Part shown: piece after piece, positions 35,246-42,818 of the stretch
Position numbering within the stretch: the first letter of the stretch is position 1
Layout of the letters: each line of letters begins with the position of its first letter
Source of the DNA: Bacillota bacterium
Lineage (GTDB): Bacteria > Bacillota > Sulfobacillia > JACIYH01
Length of the DNA stretch: 64,000 nucleotides
Assembly (NCBI GenBank): GCA_040757085.1
Contig: JBFLXJ010000002.1
Coordinates: 62,001-126,000 of the forward strand
Direction: 5' to 3'
The notes under the pieces: generated by a model
What the model saw: only the letters and a program-made list of their open reading frames with translations
What the model was told of the DNA's origin: nothing
Databases searched by the model: none
Program-made: the position numbers and the translations under genes

Positions 35246-36808
35246 TCACCAGTGGCCCCTTTCCGCCCGCTCGACCGCCAGGAGCAGGGCGCGGGCCTTG
35301 TTCATGGTCTCCTCGTACTCGCGTTCCGGGTCGGAATCGGCTACTATCCCGGCCCCGGCCTGGACGACCGCCCTACCCTCGGACATGAGTACGGTCCGGA
35401 TGGTTATGCAGGTGTCGGCGTTGCCCGAGAAGCTGAAGTACCCCACCGCCCCGCCGTAAGGGCCCCGTTCCTCCGGCTCCAGCTCACGGATTATCTCCAT
35501 GGCCCGTACCTTGGGTGCACCGGTGAGCGTGCCGGCCGGAAAGCAACTGGCCAGGGCGCCGAAGGCGTCCACATCCGGGCACAGCTTCCCCCGCACGGCC
35601 GACACGATGTGCATCACGTGCGAGTAACGCTCCACCGTCATGAATTCCGTCACCCGCACGGTCCCCGGCTGGCACACCCGCCCCACGTCGTTGCGCCCCA
35701 AGTCCACGAGCATCACATGCTCCGCCCTTTCCTTGGGGTCGGCCACCAGCTCCCCGGCCAGGCGCTCGTCTTCCTCGGCATCCCGGCCCCGGGGCCGGGT
35801 ACCGGCGATGGGTCGGGTCTCGACCCAGCCCTCCTCCACCCTCACCAGCATCTCCGGCGACGCCCCCGCCAGGTACCTGTCGCCCAGGTCCAGGTAAAAC
35901 ATGTAGGGCGAAGGGTTTAGGGCACGCAGTACGCGGTACACATCCAGGGGGTGCGCCCGCAGGCGCCTCTCCAGGCGCTGGGAAAGCACCACCTGGAAGA
36001 TGTCCCCCGCACGGATGTACTCCTTGGCCCGCCGCACGCAGCGACAGAACTCCTCCCGCGTGAAGTTGCTGGTGAATCCTTCCGCGCCGGTTTCCCGCTC
36101 AGGGAGCAGCGACCGCTGGCCGTCCGGCGGCAGGGGCATCCGCGGGACCGAAAACTCCCCTTCCCGGACCCCGTGTGGGCACGAGGCGCGCGGTAGAGAA
36201 CCCGCGAGGTGGTGCTGCACCTCCTCGATGCGGGCGGCGGCGCGGCTGTAACAGGAGTCAGAGTCGCCGTCCAGGAGCTGGTTGACCACCACCGTCACCG
36301 TGTGCCGCAGGTGGTCGAATACGAGCACCACCCCGGCCATAACGAACACCGCCTCGGGCCACCCCAGCCGGCTCACCCGGGGGCGGGGCAGCTTCTCCAG
36401 TCGATGCACCCATTCGTACGACAGGTACCCCACCGCCCCGCCATAAAAGCGTGGCAGCGGCCCGGCAGCCGCCGCCCGGTACCGGTGAATCTCGCTCCGC
36501 ATCACGGCCACCGGGTCGCCGGTCCGCTCCTCGGTCCGGTCCCCGCGATGTACAGTCACCACGTCCCCCTGGGCCCGCAACTCCCAGAAGGGCTGCAATC
36601 CCAGGAAGGAATAGCGGCCCACCCGTTCCCCTCCGTCCGCGCTCTCCAGCAGGAACACGGGCCTCAGGTGGCCCAGCTTCAGCAACGCCGAAACGGGCGT
36701 CTCTGTGTCGGCCACCCACTCTCGCCAGACGGGAACCACGGCCGTCCCCTGAACGCTCCGCGCCACCTGCAAGAACTGGTCCCGGGATGGATTGATCAAC
36801 TCGCTCAC
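35246..36808 (-). CDS. trpE: Anthranilate synthase component I
   Basis: About 520 aa; start taken as GTG 36808, with TTG 36799 as alternative (GAGGTGAGCGAG before it). The N-terminal regulatory part contains PVSALLKLG and the L-L-E-S tryptophan-site motif (VFLLESADGGERVGRYSFLG). The chorismate-binding domain has IQVVLSQR-like FQVVLSQRLE, PIAGTRPRG, ERAEHVMLVDLGRNDVG, and SCFPAGTLTGAPKVRAMEII. It converts chorismate to anthranilate with TrpG and should be inhibited by tryptophan. It lies directly behind the tandem T-box leader. Confidence 0.95.
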   Translation of the reverse strand: MSELINPSRDQFLQVARSVQGTAVVPVWREWVADTETPVSALLKLGHLRPVFLLESADGGERVGRYSFLGLQPFWELRAQGDVVTVHRGDRTEERTGDPVAVMRSEIHRYRAAAAGPLPRFYGGAVGYLSYEWVHRLEKLPRPRVSRLGWPEAVFVMAGVVLVFDHLRHTVTVVVNQLLDGDSDSCYSRAAARIEEVQHHLAGSLPRASCPHGVREGEFSVPRMPLPPDGQRSLLPERETGAEGFTSNFTREEFCRCVRRAKEYIRAGDIFQVVLSQRLERRLRAHPLDVYRVLRALNPSPYMFYLDLGDRYLAGASPEMLVRVEEGWVETRPIAGTRPRGRDAEEDERLAGELVADPKERAEHVMLVDLGRNDVGRVCQPGTVRVTEFMTVERYSHVMHIVSAVRGKLCPDVDAFGALASCFPAGTLTGAPKVRAMEIIRELEPEERGPYGGAVGYFSFSGNADTCITIRTVLMSEGRAVVQAGAGIVADSDPEREYEETMNKARALLLAVERAERGHW

Positions 36809-36827
36809 CTCGCCACCTGGAAACACG

Positions 36828-36872
36828 AAGGCCCCCGCCGCTGGGACGGGAGCCTTCCCCGTGGTGCCACCC
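36828..36872 (-). promoter_or_regulatory. Second antiterminator/terminator module of the Trp leader
   Basis: Between the first T-box terminator and trpE there is another T-box sequence, GGTGGCACCACGG (36870-36858), followed by a second hairpin (36855-36828; AAGGC / GCCTT ends with CCCG / CGGG inside) and GTGTTT. It has no Stem I of its own, so it should sense the same tRNA-Trp as the upstream module. Confidence 0.72.
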
Positions 36873-36900
36873 AACTGGGTCCCCCCGGGCCTACCCCGCT

Positions 36901-37175
36901 AAAAGAAAAGGCCTTTCGCCCTGGGGCGAAAGGTCACTTCCGCGGTGCCACCCAAGTGGGGGAACCCCACTCTGTTCCGGTACAGGCCATCACCCAGCCG
37001 ATACCGGCGTCCCGTTAACGGGGGACATCCGTCCACCCATACTGGAGGCATCCCTCGTTGGGGTGGCAGCTCTGGGGCCCATTCCCCGCATCGTCCTCGA
37101 CCGGGCTCGCACCTGCCCCCGGCTCTCTGGGCGGCGACGGACGCGGGTACTCCTCCCCTTCCTCGCCATTTGGTT
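36901..37175 (-). ncRNA. Tryptophan-specific T-box leader
   Basis: Minus-strand leader of trpEGDCF. Stem I signatures AGAGAGCCGGGGG and GGTGCGAGCCC lie around 37128-37100. The specifier region reads GAA-TGG-GCC with TGG at 37081-37079, a Trp codon. The T-box sequence GGTGGCACCGCGG is at 36952-36940, and a terminator hairpin (36933-36912, CCTTTCGCC paired with GGCGAAAGG) is followed by TTTTCTTTT. Low charged tRNA-Trp should permit read-through. Confidence 0.9.
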
Positions 37176-37181
37176 GCCATC

Positions 37182-37211
37182 ACTATACCGGGTTCTCCCC
37201 CGCCCTGTCAA
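37182..37211 (-). promoter_or_regulatory. Promoter of the trp operon
   Basis: Minus strand TTGACA (37211-37206), an 18-bp spacer and TATAGT (37187-37182), immediately upstream of the Trp T-box Stem I. Confidence 0.82.
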
Positions 37212-37237
37212 CCCAGCCAACCGCGCCCGTTGACACA

Positions 37238-37253
37238 AGCCGGCCAGCCGGCT
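37238..37253 (-). terminator. Short hairpin after larA
   Basis: AGCCGGC / GCCGGCT inverted repeat with a 2-nt loop at the larA stop codon, followed on the minus strand by TTGTGTC rather than a clean T-run. A weak terminator at best. Confidence 0.35.
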
Positions 37254-38527
37254 CAGCCGCCAGCCCTTACCCCCGGAGTACACGGCAACGTTACCCCTGC
37301 ACGCGGCATCACAATCACTTTGCAACCGTTTCCTTTCTCCGCGATGGCCCGATCAAGCGCCTCCTGGCCCGAGCCAAAAGGCCTGAACATCAGGCTCCTT
37401 ACAACGCCGGGCGCGAGCTCGGATACCAGCCAGACTTGCGCCACCTCGAGTACTCTGGCAATCGCTGCTGCCTTGTGGCCCCCGAGGACGAACCCCTTCT
37501 TTAGTCGCTCGATGAGATCGTGCGCGGTACGGGCCTCCATGATCCACCTCTCGAACGTGGATTCGCCAAATCCTTCCCGGCACGAGGCAATGAGGATTAT
37601 GATCCCGCCGGGTCGCACCGCCCACCTGGCGTTGTCAAGGGCCTTTTGGGCCTGGTAAACATTGATGTCCTTAGGAGCCCCCCCTGCGGAAGCAACTACG
37701 ATATCCGCCGGTTCGGGGATCTCCACCTTGTACATCGAATCCACAAGCTTGCATCCTTCCCGGTGCGCCTCGATCAAGTGCCCGGCGAGACAGGCAACGA
37801 TTTCCTTATGTGAGTTGAGAACGGCGTTCACGATGAAGGCAGCACCGATCCTCTTCGCAAACTCGTCGATATCCTCCCGCACCGGGTTGCCCTCAATGCG
37901 ACCGGGGGCGGCCCCCGGGAGGAGTTGCATGGCGTGGTTGTGCTCGATGGCTTTTCGTGTCGAGGCCCCGGGCATGAAAGCCTTGGCCCCACCCGTGTAA
38001 CCCGCAAAGTAGTGCAACTCGATGTTCCCGGTGGCCACCCTAACGTCCGCTTCTGCCACGGGCCGGGCCACCTCGAGCGGCGTCCCCCTCGAGGTCTCAC
38101 CCAGGTTCACAACCTCGAGTTCCGAACTGTCCACACACCTGAACCTTTTAAAGACTCCGTCGCCCACGAGCGCCCGCTGCTCTTCGGGAGAATGCCGCCT
38201 GTGGATCCCCATGCCGAAAACGATTGTAACGTCGTGCTCGCGCACGCCCGCCGACGAGAGTTCCCGCAAGAGGGGTGGCAAAAGAACTGAAGTGGGAGCA
38301 GGCCTGGTGATGTCGCTCACCATGATGGCCACCTTCTGCCCCGGCCGGACCATCTCACACAGTCGCGGGGAAACGATAGGCTCCGCCAGTGCCCTCCGTA
38401 CCTCTGCCACCGGGTCCGGTACCGCCGGCCTCTCCCTTGGTTCCACCACCGCAACGAGGTTCTCCTCGGGGACCTGCACCACCTCGTCCCTCTGCCCGAG
38501 TTTCAGAGGGATCGATCTCCTGCCCAC
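37253..38527 (-). CDS. larA: LarA-family nickel-dependent 2-hydroxyacid racemase
   Basis: About 424 aa from GTG 38527, with GAGGAGG upstream; the ORF extends to 38635 without homology. Early SDITRPAPTSVLLPPLL and GMGIHRRHSPEEQ carry the first catalytic His region. IELHYFAGYTGGAKAFMPG contains the His and the Lys that binds the nickel pincer nucleotide in L. plantarum LarA (Lys184), and IEHNHAM gives the Ni-ligand His. These residues support a cofactor-loaded, active enzyme. LarA homologues racemise lactate but also malate and other 2-hydroxyacids. Downstream of a DASS anion transporter (76 bp gap), which hints at a dicarboxylate or related substrate. Confidence 0.92.
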   Translation of the reverse strand: MGRRSIPLKLGQRDEVVQVPEENLVAVVEPRERPAVPDPVAEVRRALAEPIVSPRLCEMVRPGQKVAIMVSDITRPAPTSVLLPPLLRELSSAGVREHDVTIVFGMGIHRRHSPEEQRALVGDGVFKRFRCVDSSELEVVNLGETSRGTPLEVARPVAEADVRVATGNIELHYFAGYTGGAKAFMPGASTRKAIEHNHAMQLLPGAAPGRIEGNPVREDIDEFAKRIGAAFIVNAVLNSHKEIVACLAGHLIEAHREGCKLVDSMYKVEIPEPADIVVASAGGAPKDINVYQAQKALDNARWAVRPGGIIILIASCREGFGESTFERWIMEARTAHDLIERLKKGFVLGGHKAAAIARVLEVAQVWLVSELAPGVVRSLMFRPFGSGQEALDRAIAEKGNGCKVIVMPRAGVTLPCTPGVRAGG

Positions 38528-38603
38528 GGGGCTGCCTCCTCTAACGTGTTCAGTGTTCGAACCTCCGTGCAACGGCGCCCCAAGCCATGCACCCGCCGTA
38601 CCC

Positions 38604-40019
38604 CTACCGGTACACTGCGAAGAGGTAGGGCGCACCGATCACGAGGAGTCCGGCCAGGTAAACCAGGCCGAAGATCAGCCCGAGCACCCAGAAGTCCCTG
38701 CGGCTCACGTACCCACTCCCGTAATACACCGGGGCCGGCCCCGTGGCATAGGGGGTGAGGATTCCCATGAGACCCAACGAATAGCACAGGAGCAGCGAGA
38801 AGACCTTGATGGGGAGACCTGGTACGGCGGCGCCTACCGCCAGGAATACGGGAAGTAGCGCGGTGGCGTGTGCCGTCAGGCTGGCAAACATGTAGTGGAC
38901 GATGAAGAAGACGGCCGTCAGCAGAAGCACGATGACCGTCATCGACATGCCCGCCATAGCACCGGCAGTTGCCTTGGCAAACCATGTCACGAACCCCACC
39001 TTATTCAGGCCGTCCGCAAGGGTAACCAGCGTGGCAAACCATACCAGCACGTTCCAGGCCTGTTTGTACGCCAAAACGTCGTCCCACGCCACGATGCCCG
39101 TCAGCAGCATCAAGGAGAGGGCAACCAGGGCCACCGTTGCGGCGTCGAGCACGTCGGATCCGAAAATCCAGAGGAGCAGCGCCAGCACGGCCAGAAGAGC
39201 CATCACCAGCTCGTTCTTGGTTAGCCTGCCCATCCTGGCGAGTTCCCGGGCAGCCCATGCGGGTACCTCTTCACTCGCTTTCAAGGCAGGCGGATATATC
39301 TTGTAAATCAGCAGGGGCAGGGTAGAAATGAGCAGGATCCCAACAGGGGCAAAACCAAGGAACCACTCGGACCAGACAATGTCCAAGTTCACGGTCTTCT
39401 TCACCAGAGAAACAGCCAGCACGTTCGGTGCCAGCGAGGTCAGGAACATCGAACTGGTGATGCAGGTGGCGGCAAACGCCGTCCACATGATGTACGACCC
39501 AATCTTGCGCGCCGTCTCCCCTGGCAGCGATCCGTAAAGCACCGGGATGTTCCTGACGATGGGGTAAATGGTTCCCCCGCTGCGAGCCGTGTTCGAAGGC
39601 ATGAAGGGAGCAAGCACCAGGTCAGCCAGGGTAATTGCGTATCCAAGACCGAGTGTCCTTTTGCCCAAACCCTTGACTAAACCCAGCGCGACACGCCGCC
39701 CCAAGCCAGTCTTCTCGTACCCGAGCGCGAACATGAAAGCGACAAAGATCAGCCACACCGTAGTGTTGGCAAAACCCGAAAGAGCCCACTTGATAGACTC
39801 AGCCGGCTTAGGCGCGACCAATCCAAGTGCTGCTGCTGCAGTCACGCCCACAACGCCGACTGCGCCAGCCGGTAAGGGTTCCAGAATCAGCGCGGCGATC
39901 ACGGCTGCGAAAAGTGCGAAATAGTGCCAGGCATTGGCATTGAGACCCTGAGGGACCGGGATCAGGAAGAGGATTATGCCGAGCAGTACGGGAACCAGAG
40001 CCTTCCAAACACGTTTCAT
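38604..40019 (-). CDS. DASS-family (CitT/SLC13-type) anion transporter
   Basis: A 471-aa membrane protein with about 12-14 hydrophobic segments. DASS signatures: the first hairpin-loop motif PFMPSNTARSGGTIYPI near residue 140 and the second LTPYATGPAPVYYGSGYVS near residue 430. SNT motifs of this type bind the carboxylate and sodium. The closest described types are CitT/2-oxoglutarate-malate translocators, which handle malate, tartrate, citrate or succinate. ATG 40019 with GGGGAGGG upstream. Driven by the promoter at 40100-40129, with a perfect inverted repeat in the 5' leader. Confidence 0.9.
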   Translation of the reverse strand: MKRVWKALVPVLLGIILFLIPVPQGLNANAWHYFALFAAVIAALILEPLPAGAVGVVGVTAAAALGLVAPKPAESIKWALSGFANTTVWLIFVAFMFALGYEKTGLGRRVALGLVKGLGKRTLGLGYAITLADLVLAPFMPSNTARSGGTIYPIVRNIPVLYGSLPGETARKIGSYIMWTAFAATCITSSMFLTSLAPNVLAVSLVKKTVNLDIVWSEWFLGFAPVGILLISTLPLLIYKIYPPALKASEEVPAWAARELARMGRLTKNELVMALLAVLALLLWIFGSDVLDAATVALVALSLMLLTGIVAWDDVLAYKQAWNVLVWFATLVTLADGLNKVGFVTWFAKATAGAMAGMSMTVIVLLLTAVFFIVHYMFASLTAHATALLPVFLAVGAAVPGLPIKVFSLLLCYSLGLMGILTPYATGPAPVYYGSGYVSRRDFWVLGLIFGLVYLAGLLVIGAPYLFAVYR

Positions 40020-40052
40020 AGTGAGTCTGCCCTCCCCGTGAACTGGCGTCCG

Positions 40053-40076
40053 TGCATGTGACCACGTTCACATGCA
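40053..40076. promoter_or_regulatory. Perfect inverted repeat, putative operator
   Basis: TGCATGTGA-ccacgt-TCACATGCA, a 9-bp perfect palindromic arm pair. It lies about 17 bp downstream of the expected transcription start (near 40093) and 33 bp upstream of the transporter start codon. This suits a dimeric repressor acting as a roadblock. No regulator gene lies within the element. Confidence 0.6.
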
Positions 40077-40099
40077 TCCCACGAACCATTCCCTGCTCG

Positions 40100-40129
40100 A
40101 TTTTATCAGCCCGCAAATGTGCCCGTCAA
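40100..40129 (-). promoter_or_regulatory. Promoter of the transporter-larA unit
   Basis: Minus strand TTGACG (40129-40124), 18-bp spacer and TAAAAT (40105-40100). The region 40020-40399 otherwise holds only the operator-like repeat, the arm repeats and the element-encoded tail of the split gene. Confidence 0.75.
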
Positions 40130-40255
40130 GCTTCGAATGCGGCATCCTGGCTCCTACCTGACTCCTCGCCGCAGTCGGTAGCTCGTGCCGGCGTTCACAA
40201 GCGCAAGGCGATTTCAGGCCAGCCGCGACCGCACTGGCGCGAACTTCCAAACTGC

Positions 40256-40275
40256 TTGCTAACGCGTTGCTAACG
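40256..40275 (+). repeat. Arm-type repeats near attR
   Basis: Two copies of TTGCTAACG (40256-40264, 40267-40275) with 11-bp start-to-start spacing, matching the pair near attL at 23071-23089. Probably integrase arm sites. Confidence 0.55.
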
Positions 40276-40399
40276 GACTGTCCCGGAAGCCCTGATACTC
40301 CACCGTTTTGGCACGGACTGTTCTGGACTCCCACTTGCTGGTGAACCCCGCCCGGCCCTTGCCTATCAACGCTTTGCGCCTCGCCCGGAGGCCGCAATT

Positions 40400-40424
40400 C
40401 CCGCCACCACCAGGCGGGTATGCC
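40400..40424. repeat. Right attachment site (attR), 25-bp core
   Basis: Identical to 22995-23019, same orientation and same reading frame of the split gene. Marks the right end of the integrated element. Confidence 0.85.
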
Positions 40425-41228
40425 CTTCATTTCCACTCCCCGGAGCAGCGCATCCACCACCACCACAGTCCCCCAGACCGGTCGCCCAGCCTCGGTGGGT
40501 AGTGAGGTCCCCGCCTGCAGCCACACGGGCGCACACACCTCCCGTCGCAAAGGAACCGATCCCCCCGCCCACACCACCAGGTCTCCCTCCCAGCGCGGCC
40601 CGGGGACGTCCACGGGGTCCCAGGTGACCGCCACCCCCAGGTCGTCGAGCAAGCGGTCCCCAACCAACGTTTGCTTCCGGTCCGGGCTTTGCCCCACCGA
40701 CAGGTGCCTTACCCTGGAGGCGAGCCACCCCAGGGCCGTCTGCCCGACCATGGTATGGGTGCCCACCACCAGGGCGCGTGCGGGTGTTCCTCCCCGAGAG
40801 GCCATCAGCAACGCCACCCGCAGCGTGGCCGCCATCCACAAAGCCAGGCCGCGCCCCGGCACGCCGAACCGCGGAGAAACGCTCACGTCCTTCACCCCCC
40901 GGCGGACCAACCAGGCCACCGTATCCCTCACCCGCCGGGGCGACGAACCTGCGGGTAGCAAGACGGCCCATCCTTCCTGGCCGTCCCCCAGGGCGACCCG
41001 GACCGCCGGGCACCGCCAGGGAACGCGCAACCCGAACCACACAGGAAGCAACCACCAGGCCGGGCCGCCCCTCGTATGCCCAGCAAAAACGCAGCCAAAG
41101 CGCATAGGAAGCACCTGCGCCCCGCCCTCGCCGGGACGCAAGCTATTGTATGAATTCGCTGCCGCTGTCCATTCCTGGTATCTGGTATGCACCCGGCTCG
41201 AGGACCCGGCCGACGCAAGTGGTGCGGG

Positions 41229-41756
41229 TCAGGGGCCTTTGACGGAGCGGATGAGCGCCCGTAGCTTCTCGGGATCTACCCGCGCCCCCTGGGTCATGGG
41301 AGAGGTGCCTATGGGGACCAGGATGGCTTCCTTGTCCACCAGCCCCTTCATCAGACTGACCCGCCGGTCGGAACCCATCAGGATGACCACATCGTGTTCC
41401 CGCACCGCATAGATGATGGACATAATCTCGTTGAACAGCTCTACCCCGCTCTTGTTCTCCAGGAAGTCCCAGCGTTCCCGGTCGGTGAGGAGGAAAGTGT
41501 AATCCACTCCCTCCTCACGGGCGACCTGCTCCAGTTCAGCCCGGTTCTCCACGGGAAATCCCACCATAGCGATGGTCCGCCCCTTGCGCACCTCGCCCAG
41601 GCTTTCCAATCGGGACACGAAGGTGCGGTCAACCCCCACCCGGTCCGCCACCTCCTGCTGGGACAGGCCCCGCGCCCGCATCTCCAGTATGCGGTCGATA
41701 GCCTCGGCCAGCTTCTGGCGGCTGAGCACCTTATCACCGATGCGCACGAGGTCCAC
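41229..41756 (-). CDS. XRE-type helix-turn-helix transcriptional regulator
   Basis: About 175 aa; start taken as GTG 41756, which has GGGAGG 8 nt upstream (GTG 41798 gives 14 more residues). An HTH is clear at about residues 14-50: LSRQKLAEAIDRILEMRARG, then LSQQEVADRVGVDRTFVSRLES. The remaining 110 residues (TIAMVGFPVENRAELEQVA, VDYTFLLTDRERWDF, HDVVILMGSDRRVSLMKGLV) look like a compact alpha/beta ligand or nucleotide domain that I do not recognise. It lies 124 bp upstream of the split gene on the same strand and may have been its operon partner. Confidence 0.8.
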   Translation of the reverse strand: MDLVRIGDKVLSRQKLAEAIDRILEMRARGLSQQEVADRVGVDRTFVSRLESLGEVRKGRTIAMVGFPVENRAELEQVAREEGVDYTFLLTDRERWDFLENKSGVELFNEIMSIIYAVREHDVVILMGSDRRVSLMKGLVDKEAILVPIGTSPMTQGARVDPEKLRALIRSVKGP

Positions 41757-41840
41757 GGCCTCCACCTCCCTCGGCCGGCACTCCTTCAGTTCCCGCACCC
41801 GACCCCGGCTCCGGCAGCCGTCAGGGCCCGCGCTGCCCGG

Positions 41841-42818
41841 TTATGCCCAGGGTGAGGCGGGAAAGCGCGCCAGCACCCGCTTCAGAGTGGCCATGTCCAT
41901 GGGAGTGTCGTCGTGGAACATACCGTGCTTCAAAGCCCGCGGTACCCGAAACGGGGCCCGATCGGTAAGTTCCAGTTCTTCCACCAGCCGGGACATGGTG
42001 ACGTTTCGGGCAGCCTCCAGGGAGCGGGGGAAAGGCTCCCCTTCGGCCAGCCTCTCCACCAGTTCCCGCGCCAGGTAAAAGTGGGCCAGGTCGGACAGGG
42101 GGTTACCGCAAGCTCCCGCCCGCGTCACCCCGAATACTTCGGGCAGGCGCAGGCGAAAACCCACGTCGAGGGATTGTTCCAGTTCGCGGCCTTCTTCGGC
42201 AAAGGCCTCCCGCAGCAGGCGGGGCGTGCAGAAGGCGTACTGGGCCAGGGCCCTGATGATCCCGTGTTCCACGGTGTGGGCCTGGTCGGGAGGAATGATG
42301 CCGCCCACGTTGCCGGTGACCTCCACGCGCCGGCCGGATTCGTACTCCACCCCCTCCAGGGTAACCACCACGTCTTCCGCTCCCTGGAAGCGGGTATGTC
42401 CCCCGACGGCCTGCCAGCCGGCCCCATCCACCGCCGGGTACCCCTGGCCCCGCAGGGCCGCCACGTCCAGGGCTTCCACCCTGGAGGCTAGCAGGATGTG
42501 CCCCCGGCGCCAGAAAGACCCTGCCCGGAAACGCCCGCGCCCGGTCACGCGGGCGAAGAGGGCAGTCACCTTCCGGTAGGGACCGCACGGGCTGCCCACG
42601 TAGACGGGCTGCATCCATGCCTCCTGAACGGATACCATCACCCCCACCGGGTAGAGCCTCCCCTTGGTCACCGCGTAAGGGCACAGCAGGATGTCGGCGT
42701 CCGGTCCCGCCTCTTGCAGCACCCGTGCTGCGTAGGGGTTGACGAATATCCCCGTGACCACACCACCGTCCGGTCGGGGCAGTACCCCGTTGGCCACGGG
42801 GATGACGAAACTATCCAC
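41841..42818 (-). CDS. Hypothetical protein, 325 aa
   Basis: Starts at GTG 42818 with GAGGGAGAG upstream, overlapping the last 8 bp of the bifunctional-nuclease gene, so translationally coupled. The sequence is soluble and looks well folded: VDSFVIPVANGVLPRPDGG at the start, GHILLASRVEALDVAALRG in the middle, then VEVTGNVGGIIPPDQAHTVE and HGIIRALAQYAFCTPRLLRE. A His (E-H-G-I-I-R) next to conserved-looking Gly/Pro stretches could be functional. The family is unknown to me; the role is not assigned. Confidence 0.75.
   Translation of the reverse strand: MDSFVIPVANGVLPRPDGGVVTGIFVNPYAARVLQEAGPDADILLCPYAVTKGRLYPVGVMVSVQEAWMQPVYVGSPCGPYRKVTALFARVTGRGRFRAGSFWRRGHILLASRVEALDVAALRGQGYPAVDGAGWQAVGGHTRFQGAEDVVVTLEGVEYESGRRVEVTGNVGGIIPPDQAHTVEHGIIRALAQYAFCTPRLLREAFAEEGRELEQSLDVGFRLRLPEVFGVTRAGACGNPLSDLAHFYLARELVERLAEGEPFPRSLEAARNVTMSRLVEELELTDRAPFRVPRALKHGMFHDDTPMDMATLKRVLARFPASPWA

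Larger units (their letters stand above)
22995..40424. mobile_element. 17.4-kb tyrosine-recombinase integrative element carrying metabolic genes
   Basis: Bounded by a perfect 25-bp direct repeat (22995-23019 and 40400-40424) lying within the two halves of one host gene. One unit is 17,405 bp. A tyrosine recombinase gene lies next to the left repeat, and paired arm-like repeats (TTGCTAACG) lie just inside both ends. No replication, transfer, capsid or toxin gene is seen. The rest is metabolic cargo: DASS transporter, larA, trpEGDCF with T-box, aminotransferase, serA, DUF1015, larE, larB, larC with T-box. All genes are on the minus strand. Excision would leave one 25-bp copy and restore a 310-aa reading frame. 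Boundaries are directly visible; mobility today is inferred. Confidence 0.8.
40068..41105 (-). pseudogene. N-terminal part of the host gene split by the integrated element
   Basis: From ATG 41105, 227 host codons run to the right repeat (40424), followed by eight codons within it. After that the frame continues through element DNA to a stop at 40068, adding a meaningless Ser/Gly-rich tail. Joined with 22768-22994 through one repeat copy the product would be 310 aa. The centre resembles a Rossmann fold (ARALVVGTHTMVGQTALGWL, then a basic loop), and the overall pattern recalls COG5322/shikimate-dehydrogenase-like proteins; I am not sure of the family. In the uninterrupted chromosome it would lie between the XRE regulator and greA. 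Confidence 0.75.

Noticed and set aside
22995-40424. Interpretation of the element as a prophage or conjugative element
   Set aside because: No capsid, terminase, lysis, relaxase, type IV coupling or replication gene was seen in 17.4 kb.
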